This document shows positions 52,058-60,805 of a stretch of 64,000 nucleotides of DNA, piece after piece. The notes under the pieces are model-generated. The model saw only the letters and a list, made by a program, of their open reading frames with translations. It did no database searches and was not told the origin of the DNA. The number at the start of each line of letters is the position of its first letter. Within the stretch, counting starts at the first letter, position 1. The stretch comes from Clostridiales bacterium (GTDB taxonomy: Bacteria > Bacillota > Clostridia > Saccharofermentanales > Saccharofermentanaceae). The position numbers and the translations under genes are program-made. Location: assembly GCA_017962145.1 (NCBI GenBank), contig JAGCVX010000028.1, positions 1-64,000 of the forward strand, in the 5' to 3' direction.

Positions 52058-53386
52058 ATGAGTAGATTGTGTTTGGGAACATTTCTTACTGCGATAAAGC
52101 TTTGCGCTAGCAAATATGGATTTGCTCAAGGCAGAGATTTTCGCGAGATGTTTTCATCTTTTTGGTACGGTTACAATCCTAAGGACGATATGATAGTCCA
52201 TATAGTTGGAGGACGTAAAAATCCATCGCCGAGCTTTGTTGATGAGATTAATAAAATAGAATCTTCGCAATATTCGGGATTAGGGGATAACTTTGCAAAT
52301 ATCGAACGAAGGATCGATTCTGAGGGAAAAGAACTTCTGGTAAAATTGTTCGATTATCTTGTATCTTCAGATGACACCATATCTGAAGAAATGGAAGTAG
52401 ATCTTGTTAATAGGACAACGAAGGCATGTTTCCCTGGCAATTGTGTAAATCTATCTTCGATGATGGCAGGGCTTTTTCTGTATGTTGTAAAACACACAAA
52501 CAATATTGGCAATCAAAAGTATGTGAAGGAAATCAATGCAATATACAATTCAGAGTGTGGAGTAAAGATTCAAAACGAAGCTGAAGCTCAGGCTCAAGAA
52601 AGCATCATTGACAATTTGCTGTCGAAAAACAAACATACAGATGACGATGAGGAGAAGACAAACAGTATCAGCGAAAAGAATATCATTCGAGCAAAGGAAT
52701 TCTTGATTAAACACGAAACGGAATCATCGATGATTCCGTTGTGTCAGATGGCATATGTCTATAGTCCACATCATAATCATATTCGACCCATGTATACTGA
52801 ATTTGCTCTTTTGCCGAAATGTTCAAGAGATTATATTTTGGCTCAATGTAATGAAGAAGACTTGACCGACGTGACTGACCTCCATTTATACGAAGGATTA
52901 GACCAGTTATGTGAAGATATGAGCGATTATTCGTTGTCATCCGAGCGATATCTATATGCTGTTCAGCAATACCTTCCAAAAGCATTTTCCATCTATGCTG
53001 GTGAATCAATTGAGCATCACGATATGTATTCTTTCATACGATTGTACAAGTCTAAAACAAATCCCTTCGACATGGGCCCATATTCTTCATTGGATACATA
53101 CATAGCTGACTATTTGTGGATGAAAGAGCACAGAATTGAGACGAATGCTCTTCCTCCTATGGATTATCTATGGTCAAAGGAAGATTTCGCTTCGTGTAGT
53201 GGAGACAACCTGTCATTTTGGTTATGTCAGTTTATTATAGCCGCTTGCAACAATCTCTACAGTTATATAAATGCAAATAACTATACGTGTATAGATCCAT
53301 CATCAGCTGAAAGGCAAGAGGATTTGTTCTATTTTACTCTATATGCTATTTACGAGTACTATTGTTGTCATACGAACATATATTAA
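52058..53386 (+). CDS. Unknown 442-residue protein in the AT-rich block
   Basis: 442 residues from ATG 52058 (AAAGGTG upstream). No signal or membrane segment. N-terminal part: MSRLCLGTFLTAIKLCASKYG, FWYGYNPKDDMIVHIVGG. Middle: a helical section with AGLFLYVVKHTNNIGNQKYVKEI, reminiscent of small domains in bacterial conflict proteins. Then an acidic linker (KNKHTDDDEEK), and a Tyr/Asp-rich C-terminal half. The family is not known to me. It is markedly AT-rich, divergent from cassette B across a 188-base gap, and stands alone, which fits an accessory or defence-related gene acquired by transfer. Confidence 0.7.
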   Translation: MSRLCLGTFLTAIKLCASKYGFAQGRDFREMFSSFWYGYNPKDDMIVHIVGGRKNPSPSFVDEINKIESSQYSGLGDNFANIERRIDSEGKELLVKLFDYLVSSDDTISEEMEVDLVNRTTKACFPGNCVNLSSMMAGLFLYVVKHTNNIGNQKYVKEINAIYNSECGVKIQNEAEAQAQESIIDNLLSKNKHTDDDEEKTNSISEKNIIRAKEFLIKHETESSMIPLCQMAYVYSPHHNHIRPMYTEFALLPKCSRDYILAQCNEEDLTDVTDLHLYEGLDQLCEDMSDYSLSSERYLYAVQQYLPKAFSIYAGESIEHHDMYSFIRLYKSKTNPFDMGPYSSLDTYIADYLWMKEHRIETNALPPMDYLWSKEDFASCSGDNLSFWLCQFIIAACNNLYSYINANNYTCIDPSSAERQEDLFYFTLYAIYEYYCCHTNIY

Positions 53387-53466
53387 CTGGAGAATAGAAT
53401 GTTCTGCTTTCGGTGACTTCTGCATCTCTGGATAGATAATATGGTAGGGGGGTACTCTTTAGTCAA

Positions 53467-53925
53467 TTAGATCAACATATAGGCGTTTCTAATAATGTCG
53501 CCGTTCATAGGATCCAAATCTTCCGGAAGTTCTTCTTTTGAGAAGAAACGCTGGGTGACGACTTCGTCTTCCTGGATCTTTAATTCGCCATGATATTTGC
53601 GGCAGAGAAATACGATTCCTGCGACATAGATCTCATCGCCATTCGGATAAAAGAAGTGTGTGCTTGCGCCGGACTCCTGACAGAAATATTCCAGTTCGTC
53701 GCAGATGAGTCCGGACTCTTCCTGTGCTTCGCGACGGGCGCACTCTTCGAAACTTTCACCCAGTTCCATCGATCCGCCGGGATATCCCCACAGGCCGTTG
53801 TCCGTGCGTTTCTGAAGAAGGATCTCGTTTCTTTCATTTAAAAATATGATGCCTGCACCTGCCATGATCAAAGGACGATGTGAATTCGCGCCCAGTTCTT
53901 TTCTTAAGTCTAAAAAATAACCCAT
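53467..53925 (-). CDS. Nudix hydrolase
   Basis: 152 residues from ATG 53925 (AAAGGAG upstream). The Nudix box is complete: GGSMELGESFEECARREAQEESGL. The N-terminal start YFLDLRKELGANSHRPLIMAGAGIIFLNERNEILLQKR is typical for MutT-like or ADP-sugar/NTP cleaning enzymes of Firmicutes. Substrate not determinable. A separate Nudix gene follows upstream (53971-54471), 45 bases apart in the same direction, so both may be co-transcribed. Confidence 0.93.
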   Translation of the reverse strand: MGYFLDLRKELGANSHRPLIMAGAGIIFLNERNEILLQKRTDNGLWGYPGGSMELGESFEECARREAQEESGLICDELEYFCQESGASTHFFYPNGDEIYVAGIVFLCRKYHGELKIQEDEVVTQRFFSKEELPEDLDPMNGDIIRNAYMLI

Positions 53926-53970
53926 AATGAGCTCCTTTCTATGCATCTCGTGATGCATTTTCCAGGATGC

Positions 53971-54471
53971 TCACGAGATCGTTCTATCTATATCATTGTT
54001 GATGACGTGCAGTACATGACCGCCGTCGATGGCTTCTTTCAGTTTTGTTTTCAGCATGATGGGACGGACATCGTATTTGTCCAGCTCGTCCAGAGGCAGC
54101 CATACGAGTTTCTCGCCCGTGTCAGTTTCTGTCTGGAAGATGCTTCCTTCCGGCGCTTCCATCAGATAATAAAATTCCAGAACGTGACAGATCTTGTCTT
54201 TGATGCGTTCGTCGAGTCGGTCGCCGGCAAAAAAGTTCTCGCAGATGATGCCGGTTCGAACAGCCTTGCACGCGACGCCTGTCTCTTCAAAAACCTCACG
54301 CTCGATACAGTCTCTCGAGTTCTCTCCGAGATGTACCGCGCCACCGATCATGTAGTAATATCCACCGAGATCATTCTGCACAAAAAGCATCTTTCTGTCG
54401 TGAAGGATGATCGCGCCTGTGCGGTAACGGAAGTAGTAATTCTCCTTCGATAAATAACAATCGTAAGCCAT
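53971..54471 (-). CDS. Nudix hydrolase
   Basis: 166 residues from ATG 54471 (AAAGGGA upstream). Nudix box: GGAVHLGENSRDCIEREVFEETGV, with all catalytic glutamates. YYFRYRTGAIILHDRKMLFVQNDLGGYYYMIGG precedes it. Related to the neighbour only in the box, so not a fresh duplicate. Probably clears or hydrolyses nucleoside-diphosphate-linked substrates. Confidence 0.93.
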   Translation of the reverse strand: MAYDCYLSKENYYFRYRTGAIILHDRKMLFVQNDLGGYYYMIGGAVHLGENSRDCIEREVFEETGVACKAVRTGIICENFFAGDRLDERIKDKICHVLEFYYLMEAPEGSIFQTETDTGEKLVWLPLDELDKYDVRPIMLKTKLKEAIDGGHVLHVINNDIDRTIS

Positions 54472-54581
54472 GTCGTCACTCCCTTTCACAAAATTAAAAC
54501 TGCCTTGAAAATGTCGGTATTATATCATTCTTGAAGAGAGGAGCGCAATGCACGTGCGGTATACTTTTGGGACGAATAATT

Positions 54582-55073
54582 CTACTTTGCCAGATCCACG
54601 CTGAGGATGTGTCTTGCAGGGAAGAATTCATAAAGGTGCAGCGTTGTGACTTTCCCTCGGAACGAAGAGAGTTCTTTCATAACTATGGGCAATGCACTGT
54701 AGATGGTCTCCGGTTCGTCGATGAGCATGGTCGTGTGCGCCGTCCAGTCGATGTCTTCGTTGAAAGCTTTTCGAAGTGCGATCAGCTCGGCATTCGCATC
54801 CGGTCCGATGAAGAGCGTATTTGATCCTTGAAAGATCCCTGCGTGATTAAACGTTATGTCAAAAGCACTCGTTTCCGAAGCCACTTTTTTCACTTTCTCG
54901 ATGAGCGTTTCTTCCTGGTCGGTCGGGAAGGATGCCATGGTAATATGCATCGGAAGATTTCTCGTCTGCCAGCCGGAAAAACCATTCTCATAAAGTTTGT
55001 TCTGGATGCCTGCCAGATGCTTCTCCGTGGCATCGTCGTAGCTTGCTAAAATGTAGAGTGCTTTGTTGTCCAT
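54582..55073 (-). CDS. 2H phosphoesterase (2'-5' RNA ligase-like)
   Basis: 163 residues. Two HxT-like motifs, HITM (about residue 43) and HTTM (about 133), define the 2H fold (LigT/YjcG type), with LYILASYDDATEKHLAGIQNKL and HLYEFFPARHILSVDLAK as flanks. Members act on 2'-5' or cyclic phosphodiester ends of RNA or on ADP-ribose cyclic phosphate. GGAGG lies upstream. It follows the MerR-methyltransferase gene by 15 bases and is likely its operon partner. Confidence 0.88.
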   Translation of the reverse strand: MDNKALYILASYDDATEKHLAGIQNKLYENGFSGWQTRNLPMHITMASFPTDQEETLIEKVKKVASETSAFDITFNHAGIFQGSNTLFIGPDANAELIALRKAFNEDIDWTAHTTMLIDEPETIYSALPIVMKELSSFRGKVTTLHLYEFFPARHILSVDLAK

Positions 55074-55088
55074 ACGTGTTTTCCTCCA

Positions 55089-56270
55089 TCAAAGATAACA
55101 GTGCGAAAACTTTGCTTCAAATGCGATCAGGATCGCGCCGTCTTTTTCGATCTTCTTTTCGAAAAACGAAAGAAGTTTTTTGCGGTTTGTATTGAAGAAC
55201 TTTTCCTGATTCGGATAGACCTCTTTCATCTTTTCTAGAAGTTCTTCCGGTTCGCAATAGCGGAATTCATTTTTCACCACAGTGGTCTCGATCCTAGAAA
55301 AGTATTTCAGAAGCATCGTATCACATTCTTCTTTTTTCTTTTCCTGATCCGCGATCGATTCCGCGATAAACGGCGCGTCGATCTTTGCTTCTTTCATCGC
55401 GCTTGAAAAGAACTTGTTCCAGGAACTGACAGATGGTCCGTTGAAAGAGAAGAACCCATCTTTTGCCAGCACTTTTGCAGACGCGGCGACAAGTGCTTCC
55501 GGGTTTTTCAGTTCATAGTTGATATAGTGCGCGACGATCTTGTCATACTTTTTATTCTTTGCGATCTTTTTCCAAGTCGCTTCCTTTTCAAGATCCGAAA
55601 AAACCAGATCGATATTCACGCCTTTCGGAAGATCCTTCTGATTATCTTTCAGATAGCTTTCGAAATTATCAGCCCAGCTTCCGTGGATATCGTAGGCGAA
55701 GATCTGCATGCCGCTTGGAATCTCATCTCGGTTATTGCGCCAGAGTTTTGCAAAACCGCATCCGAGGTCAAGGACTTTCTCCTTTTTTTTGAAATCGAGA
55801 GAACGGAAGATCTTTCCATACCAGTCTTCCTTTGATGTCTGATGCTTTTCGGAATCCATATGGAATTTGTCAGCTCTTTGATCCAGGCTCACACTTTGCA
55901 CGATATCGGCCACATCGTCCCAGTCGAGAGAGTCGGCCTTGCGGTCAAGTGTTCTGGAGATCACGTCGATCACAGAATTGATCTGGTCGCGTTTTTCCTC
56001 CATCGATTTTAACTGTATGCGAAGCGCTGCCTCGATATCGCAGGCGTCTCCTCTTACCAGATTGTCGCGGATCTCTTCCAGAGAAAAACCGATCTGCTTG
56101 AGCGCCACGATCTTCTCGAGGATCTGAAGCGACGCCTGATCATAAAGACGATAGTTTCCTTCCGAATACTCCGTGGGCTTCAGAAGGCCTTTCTCATCGT
56201 AAAGACGAACCGCCTTCTGCGATACCCCGGCCTTCCTGGCAATCTCGCCGGATGTCATTTTCTTGTCCAT
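55089..56270 (-). CDS. MerR regulator fused to a SAM methyltransferase
   Basis: 393 residues from ATG 56270 (AAGGAGG seven bases before). Residues 5-72: MerR helix-turn-helix (MTSGEIARKAGVSQKAVRLYDEKGLLKPTEYSEGNYRLYD). About 80-112: dimerising coiled helix. From about 150: a class I methyltransferase with the SAM loop VLDLGCGF (166-173), the acidic IFAYDIHG and a DKIVAHYINYE post-motif. The regulator half may respond to the substrate or SAM bound in the enzyme half. Its targets and methyl acceptor are unknown. It is followed at once by the 2H phosphoesterase gene. Confidence 0.9.
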   Translation of the reverse strand: MDKKMTSGEIARKAGVSQKAVRLYDEKGLLKPTEYSEGNYRLYDQASLQILEKIVALKQIGFSLEEIRDNLVRGDACDIEAALRIQLKSMEEKRDQINSVIDVISRTLDRKADSLDWDDVADIVQSVSLDQRADKFHMDSEKHQTSKEDWYGKIFRSLDFKKKEKVLDLGCGFAKLWRNNRDEIPSGMQIFAYDIHGSWADNFESYLKDNQKDLPKGVNIDLVFSDLEKEATWKKIAKNKKYDKIVAHYINYELKNPEALVAASAKVLAKDGFFSFNGPSVSSWNKFFSSAMKEAKIDAPFIAESIADQEKKKEECDTMLLKYFSRIETTVVKNEFRYCEPEELLEKMKEVYPNQEKFFNTNRKKLLSFFEKKIEKDGAILIAFEAKFSHCYL

Positions 56271-56430
56271 AACTCGGACCTCCTTACTAGTCTATGATAC
56301 CACTGTAAAGGGTGCCCTAAGGTGAGAGTCAAGCGCCGCTTTGTATATTCTTCTTTGCTGGTCCTCGGCGCAAGTCGCCTGCGGAATCGCATGCGAAGAA
56401 TATGCAAAGCTCTCGAGAAACGAAAAGAAA

Positions 56431-56501
56431 ACCTCCTGGGCTGCAAGTTTGCGGACGAGCGTCAGCGAGGAGCGCTCTGTTCGCAGCCAAGCACAGGAGG
56501 T
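56431..56501. terminator. Compound hairpin next to tRNA-Arg with repeated core
   Basis: ACCTCCTG (56431-56438) pairs with CAGGAGGT (56494-56501), and inside GGCTGC (56439-56444) pairs with GCAGCC (56483-56488). T runs follow on both strands. It contains GCAAGTTTGCG (56443-56453) and CTGTTCGCAGCC (56477-56488), which also occur, inverted, in the hairpin at 217-282. It is likely the tRNA terminator. Confidence 0.7.
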
Positions 56502-56513
56502 TTTTCTTTTTGT

Positions 56514-56588
56514 TGGCGCTCCGAGCAGGAATCGAACCCGCATTGGCAGTACCGGAAACTGCAGTCCTATCCGTTGAACGATCGAAGC
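56514..56588 (-). tRNA. tRNA-Arg (anticodon CCG)
   Basis: 75 bases including an encoded CCA (56516-56514). Acceptor GCTTCGA (56588-56582) pairs with TCGGAGC (56524-56518, one G-T). The anticodon arm GCAGT-TTCCGGT-ACTGC gives anticodon CCG, reading CGG. The T arm GCGGG-TTCGATT-CCTGC is canonical. It lies alone between the MerR-methyltransferase gene and dtd. Confidence 0.95.
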
Positions 56589-56660
56589 ATGTTCTTAGAA
56601 ACAAAAGACATTATAGCGATTTCACCCTGGAAATTCAACATCACCATCAGGTCCGAGGAC

Positions 56661-57128
56661 TTAGCTCTGAGAACTTTTTTTGACGATTTCCTCGCTATCA
56701 AGAATGATGGTGAACGGTCCTTGATTTTCAATCGACACGGCCATGTCGGCTCCGAAGATGCCGGTCTGGACGATGGGGATCTCCTTTTTACAGGACTCGA
56801 TAATGTACTCGTACAGTGCATTTGCCAGATCCGGCGCGCCTGCGTTGATAAAGGACGGGCGGTTGCCGTGGTGGCAGTCGGCGTAGAGCGTAAACTGGGA
56901 GATGAGAAGGAGACTTCCGGATGTGTCTTTGAGGCTTAAGTTGGTCTTTCCGTTTTCATCGCGGAAGATGCGAAGACCCAGAAGTTTTTTGACCATGGCG
57001 TCGGCGATCTCCTTTGTATCTGTATTACATACACCTATAAATACAAGGAAGCCGTTCTCGATGGCGCCGACGGTTTTTCCTTCGACATCCACTTTGGCTG
57101 AGGTGACACGCTGGATCAAAAAACGCAT
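56661..57128 (-). CDS. dtd: D-aminoacyl-tRNA deacylase
   Basis: 155 residues, standard length. It hydrolyses D-amino acids (and Gly from tRNA-Ala) off tRNA. Signature motifs: SQFTLYAD and the cross-subunit G-P motif as NQGPFT (canonical NxGPV/xT); RVTSAKVDVEGKTVGAIENGFLVFIGV is the typical start. The last residues (EEIVKKSSQS) are a short extra tail. It is divergent from the DUF1846 gene and 72 bases upstream of tRNA-Arg in the same direction. Confidence 0.96.
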   Translation of the reverse strand: MRFLIQRVTSAKVDVEGKTVGAIENGFLVFIGVCNTDTKEIADAMVKKLLGLRIFRDENGKTNLSLKDTSGSLLLISQFTLYADCHHGNRPSFINAGAPDLANALYEYIIESCKKEIPIVQTGIFGADMAVSIENQGPFTIILDSEEIVKKSSQS

Positions 57129-57160
57129 AAAAAAGTACTCCTTTTTGACGGAATGTTATG

Positions 57161-57255
57161 TAGACAGCATATCAAAATGTGTTATAATTGCAAAGAGCCG
57201 TTGAAAAAGGCTGACGAGCTTCTCGAAATCACGTGGAGAGAAGTTCTTTTTTTAT
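57161..57255 (+). promoter_or_regulatory. Promoter and possible attenuator upstream of the DUF1846 gene
   Basis: TAGACA (57161-57166), 16-base spacer, TATAAT (57183-57188). In the leader GAGCTTCTC (about 57218-57226) pairs with GAGAAGTTC (about 57238-57246) and a seven-T run follows, which is an intrinsic terminator inside the 5' leader. A further 50 structured bases precede ATG 57307. I could not match it to a known riboswitch. Confidence 0.5.
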
Positions 57256-57306
57256 GGAAAAACAGGAGGACGGTAGAGCGTCACTCCGCAAAGGGGCGTG
57301 AGAATA

Positions 57307-58791
57307 ATGTTTAAAGAAGGCTTTAGCAATGAAAAATACGTACAGATGCAGTCGCAGAAGATCCGAGATCGAATCGGGCAGTTCGGCGGTAAACTCTATC
57401 TGGAATTCGGCGGAAAGCTTTTTGACGATTACCACGCTTCGAGAGTACTTCCGGGCTTTGAACCGGACAGTAAAGTAAAGATGCTCCTTGCGCTCAAGGA
57501 CGAAGTCGAGATCGTTATCGCGATCAACGCGGATGCGATCGAGAAGAACAAGCGTCGTGGTGACCTGGGCATCACATACGATCAGGAAGTGCTCCGCCTG
57601 ATCGATGCATTTACCGAGATCGGACTTTATGTCGGTTCGGTCACGATCACGCAGTATACCAACCAGCCTCTGGCTGAGCAGTTCGGTAAGAGACTGCGCC
57701 AGCTGGGCGTAAAAGTTTATAAGCAGTATCCGATCGCGGGCTATCCGATGAATGTACCGCTGATCGTAAGTGATGAGGGATACGGTAAGAACGAGTACAT
57801 CGAGACCACACGTTCGCTCGTCGTCGTTACCGCTCCGGGCCCGGGTTCCGGAAAGATGGCGACCTGCCTTTCCCAGCTGTATCACGAAAACAGAAGAGGC
57901 ATCAAGGCCGGCTATGCGAAGTTCGAGACATTCCCGATCTGGAGCATCCCGTTGAACCATCCTGTAAATATCGCATATGAGGCAGCCACCGCTGACCTGG
58001 CAGACGTGAACATGATCGACCCGTTCCACCTCGAGGCATACGGTGAGACCACAGTTAACTATAACCGTGACGTAGAGATCTTCCCGGTCGTAAATGCGAT
58101 CTTTGAAAAGATCTACGGCGAGTCTCCGTACAAGAGCCCGACGGACATGGGCGTTAACATGGCAGGCTTTGCGATCGTCGATGACGAAGCATGTAGAGAA
58201 GCAAGTAAGCAGGAGATCATCCGCCGTTACTTCCAGGCGAAGTGTATGGTACGTCAGGGCCTTTCCGAAGGTGCCGATGTCAGCAAGATCGAGCTTCTCA
58301 TGAACAAGTCCGGTATCGAGGTCAACGACCGCCGCGTCGTAGGTGCCGCGCTGGTTCGTGCCGAGTCCACACATGGTCCGGCTGTTGCGCTTGAGCTTCC
58401 GGACGGACAGATCGTTACCGGTAAGAATTCCGAGTTCCTCGGTGCTTCCGCAGCGGTCCTTCTCAATGCACTGAAAGTGCTTGGCGGTATCCAGCACGAG
58501 ATTCCGTTGATCTCTCCTAACGTTATCGAGCCGATCCAGGATCTGAAGGTCAACCACATGGGCAACCACAACCCGAGACTGCATACTGATGAAGTTTTGA
58601 TAGCGCTCGCCATGAGTGCGGCGACCAACCCGGTTGCGGAACTGGCGATGCAGCAGATCAACAACCTGCGCCACAGTGACGCGCACTCCACCACGATCCT
58701 TTCCGGCGTGGACGAGGGCGTCTTCAGAAAGCTCGGTGTCAACATCACCTGCGAACCTGAATACCAGAAGAAAAAACTGTATAATAAATAA
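57307..58791 (+). CDS. DUF1846 family protein
   Basis: 494 residues, cytoplasmic. ATG 57307 follows AAGGGG by 11 bases; GTG 57298 would be too near it. [51 protein letters not shown] and the P-loop-like [20 protein letters not shown] are diagnostic of DUF1846. The family is widespread in Firmicutes, full length about 500 residues, and of unknown function (a nucleotide-binding fold in the N-terminal part is suggested). A leader terminator may control it. Confidence 0.92.
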   Translation: MFKEGFSNEKYVQMQSQKIRDRIGQFGGKLYLEFGGKLFDDYHASRVLPGFEPDSKVKMLLALKDEVEIVIAINADAIEKNKRRGDLGITYDQEVLRLIDAFTEIGLYVGSVTITQYTNQPLAEQFGKRLRQLGVKVYKQYPIAGYPMNVPLIVSDEGYGKNEYIETTRSLVVVTAPGPGSGKMATCLSQLYHENRRGIKAGYAKFETFPIWSIPLNHPVNIAYEAATADLADVNMIDPFHLEAYGETTVNYNRDVEIFPVVNAIFEKIYGESPYKSPTDMGVNMAGFAIVDDEACREASKQEIIRRYFQAKCMVRQGLSEGADVSKIELLMNKSGIEVNDRRVVGAALVRAESTHGPAVALELPDGQIVTGKNSEFLGASAAVLLNALKVLGGIQHEIPLISPNVIEPIQDLKVNHMGNHNPRLHTDEVLIALAMSAATNPVAELAMQQINNLRHSDAHSTTILSGVDEGVFRKLGVNITCEPEYQKKKLYNK

Positions 58792-58827
58792 AGAACGAAA
58801 CGACTACAAGTAATAAGGAGAACGACT

Positions 58828-59409
58828 ATGGCGATCTGTAAATTATGCAACCACGAAAATCCGGATGACAGCAAGTTCTGTCTGAACTGTGGAAATGCAC
58901 TGGAGGATGTCATTTCGGATGCTTCCGCACAGAGTGCACCGGCACCTCAGCCGGAGGTCCTGCAGCCGACAACTGCCGAAGTGATCTCACAGACACCGGC
59001 CGTGATCCCGCCGGCTCCGGGTCAGCTTCCTCCGCAGGGACAGAGTGCTCCGCAGCCGCAGCCTTATGTTGCGGTGGAGGGACCAAATTCCCAGCACTAT
59101 GAGAATGCAAACAGCGTACCTTTCAACTATAGAGATCAGCAGGAATATGCACAGCGTATGGCAAACCCGAACAAGGTCGACCACGAAAACGTCTGTGTTC
59201 TGGCACTTGTTTTCGGTATACTGGGATTCTTCTTTAACCCGCTTTATCTGATCAGCCTGACCGCGATCATCCTGGGTGTGATCGGACACGCAAATCAGGG
59301 TTCGAAAAAGACACTGGGCATGATCGGATGGATCCTCGGTATCTGTTCCTTTGTCACACAGCTGATCCTGGATATCTTCTGCACATTCGGCTTCGGTATC
59401 TTCTGCTGA
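58828..59409 (+). CDS. Zinc-ribbon, Pro/Gln-rich, DUF4190-like membrane protein
   Basis: 193 residues. Residues 4-22 form a zinc ribbon (CKLCN...CLNCGN), 35-85 a Pro/Gln-rich linker, and about 118-193 two or three membrane segments with the DUF4190-like pattern ALVFGILGFFFNPLYLISLTAIILGVIGHAN and GMIGWILGICSFV. AAGGAG precedes ATG 58828. Function unknown; such proteins are common in Firmicutes and often clustered with DUF2752 genes, as here. Confidence 0.85.
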   Translation: MAICKLCNHENPDDSKFCLNCGNALEDVISDASAQSAPAPQPEVLQPTTAEVISQTPAVIPPAPGQLPPQGQSAPQPQPYVAVEGPNSQHYENANSVPFNYRDQQEYAQRMANPNKVDHENVCVLALVFGILGFFFNPLYLISLTAIILGVIGHANQGSKKTLGMIGWILGICSFVTQLILDIFCTFGFGIFC

Positions 59410-59446
59410 TCCGAAAAAATCAGAGACTGTCCACCGGTATCGCGGC

Positions 59447-59914
59447 ATGACGGAAATGAAGAAAGAGAAAAATCGGCAGTGGATCGGATTTGGGGTTTGT
59501 ACCCTGATCCTGGTCGCTGCCGTTTCTTTATACTTGATCCTCCATGGCGATCCGGGCGTGCTTTTTACCGGCCAGACCTCGTGCTATTTTTCAAGAAGAT
59601 TCCATCTTTACTGTCCGGGCTGCGGAGGCACGCGCGCCGTATATCACTTCTTCCACGGCGAGTTTCTTTCTTCGCTTCTGTCCAACCCGATCCCGGTCTA
59701 CGCGACAGTGCTTTTCGCACGGATCTATGTCGCGATTATCCATAACACGATCGGAAAAAACATCAGTAAAAGCAAGAGCAAAAAATGGCCCGTGATGTGC
59801 CGCTGGGAGATGTGGGGGATCTTAGTTGTTGTCATCGGTTTTTTCGTCTTCCGAAACCTCGCACTTGTTTTTCTGAAGTGGGATTTTCTCGGCAGCATGA
59901 AAGAATTCTGGTGA
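59447..59914 (+). CDS. DUF2752 membrane protein
   Basis: 155 residues. The DUF2752 hallmark is HLYCPGCGGTRAVYHFFHGEF, flanked by three membrane segments (about 13-33, 80-100, 122-142). A second ATG three codons on is equally possible, as neither has a clear ribosome site. It follows the DUF4190-like gene by 37 bases, a frequent pairing. Function unknown. Confidence 0.88.
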   Translation: MTEMKKEKNRQWIGFGVCTLILVAAVSLYLILHGDPGVLFTGQTSCYFSRRFHLYCPGCGGTRAVYHFFHGEFLSSLLSNPIPVYATVLFARIYVAIIHNTIGKNISKSKSKKWPVMCRWEMWGILVVVIGFFVFRNLALVFLKWDFLGSMKEFW

Positions 59915-59943
59915 CGTAGTTTTTATTTCTTCTTCAAATGCAC

Positions 59944-60588
59944 TTACAGCAATTCCTGCCAGCTTCGTACGGCAAGAGTTGCTTCTTTTTGCATCAGCGG
60001 AAAGTCATGTTCCGATACCGGATCGAAGATCCCGACAGTCTGAAATCCTCCCTTTTTCGCGCCGCGGACGGCAGCGAGGATGTCTTCAAATACCGCGCAG
60101 TTTTCCGGCTCGACACCCAGACGCGAGGCTGCGAGAAGATAGATATCCGGTTCGCCTTTTCCTCTGGTTACTTCGGTAGCAAGAGTGATGTTTTGGAAAA
60201 GCGGGATCAGGTCATGCGCCGAAAGGACCGCTTCGATATTCCGCTGTGGTTCCATCGAGGTTGCAACTGCCATGGGGATCCCTTTTTTAGAAAGCATCAA
60301 CAGATATTCTTTGGCAAAAGGTTTCATCTGCACACGATGCATATAGTATTCTTCCGACATGGAAAACCAGATATCGATGACCTGCTGCGGTGTCTCGGAA
60401 AGGTGATAGCGGTCGATGGTATAGCGGGCGCCTTCCTCCCATCCCATGCTCTTGATCGCGTCGGTATAATCCTGCGTCGCGACGTGTCCTCGTGCCGCGA
60501 GAAAATCACTGTCGATCTGCCGCCACAGCGTCATGGAATCGAAAAGCGTTCCATCCAGATCGAAGATTGCAGCCTGAGGTAAAAACAT
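59944..60588 (-). CDS. HAD-superfamily hydrolase (beta-phosphoglucomutase/phosphatase type)
   Basis: 214 residues. Motif I FDLDGTLFDS, motif II AVATSMEP, motif III Lys in RGKGEPD and motif IV VFEDILAAVRGAKKGG; helical cap from about 17 to 80. The type cannot be separated into phosphatase or mutase; the KGEPDIYLLAA stretch is the usual K-P-P-D-I block with Glu. It converges on the DUF2752 gene with 29 bases between stops. Confidence 0.9.
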   Translation of the reverse strand: MFLPQAAIFDLDGTLFDSMTLWRQIDSDFLAARGHVATQDYTDAIKSMGWEEGARYTIDRYHLSETPQQVIDIWFSMSEEYYMHRVQMKPFAKEYLLMLSKKGIPMAVATSMEPQRNIEAVLSAHDLIPLFQNITLATEVTRGKGEPDIYLLAASRLGVEPENCAVFEDILAAVRGAKKGGFQTVGIFDPVSEHDFPLMQKEATLAVRSWQELL

Positions 60589-60805
60589 AAGATGACCATC
60601 CTGAAGTAATGTATTTTACATCTGCGGGAAATGCACTTTTCCCCGAAAACATATGGCAAATTATAACATCTTCTGACATCTGCCGCCATATCGGGCAAAT
60701 TTTCATGGCTCAATTCACAAAAAGTTAATGTTTTACTCTTTCCATGCAGCCCGAAACATAGGATAATAACATTAGACTATCTTCGAGAGGACATTTTGGG
60801 GGAAG

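Noticed and set aside
56514..56588. tRNA-Arg as integration site of a genomic island
   Set aside because: No integrase next to it and no repeat of the tRNA 3' end within the window.
57189..57306. Known riboswitch class in the DUF1846 leader
   Set aside because: Compared from memory with c-di-GMP-I, THF, ZTP, fluoride and guanidine motifs; none fits, so only an attenuator is claimed.
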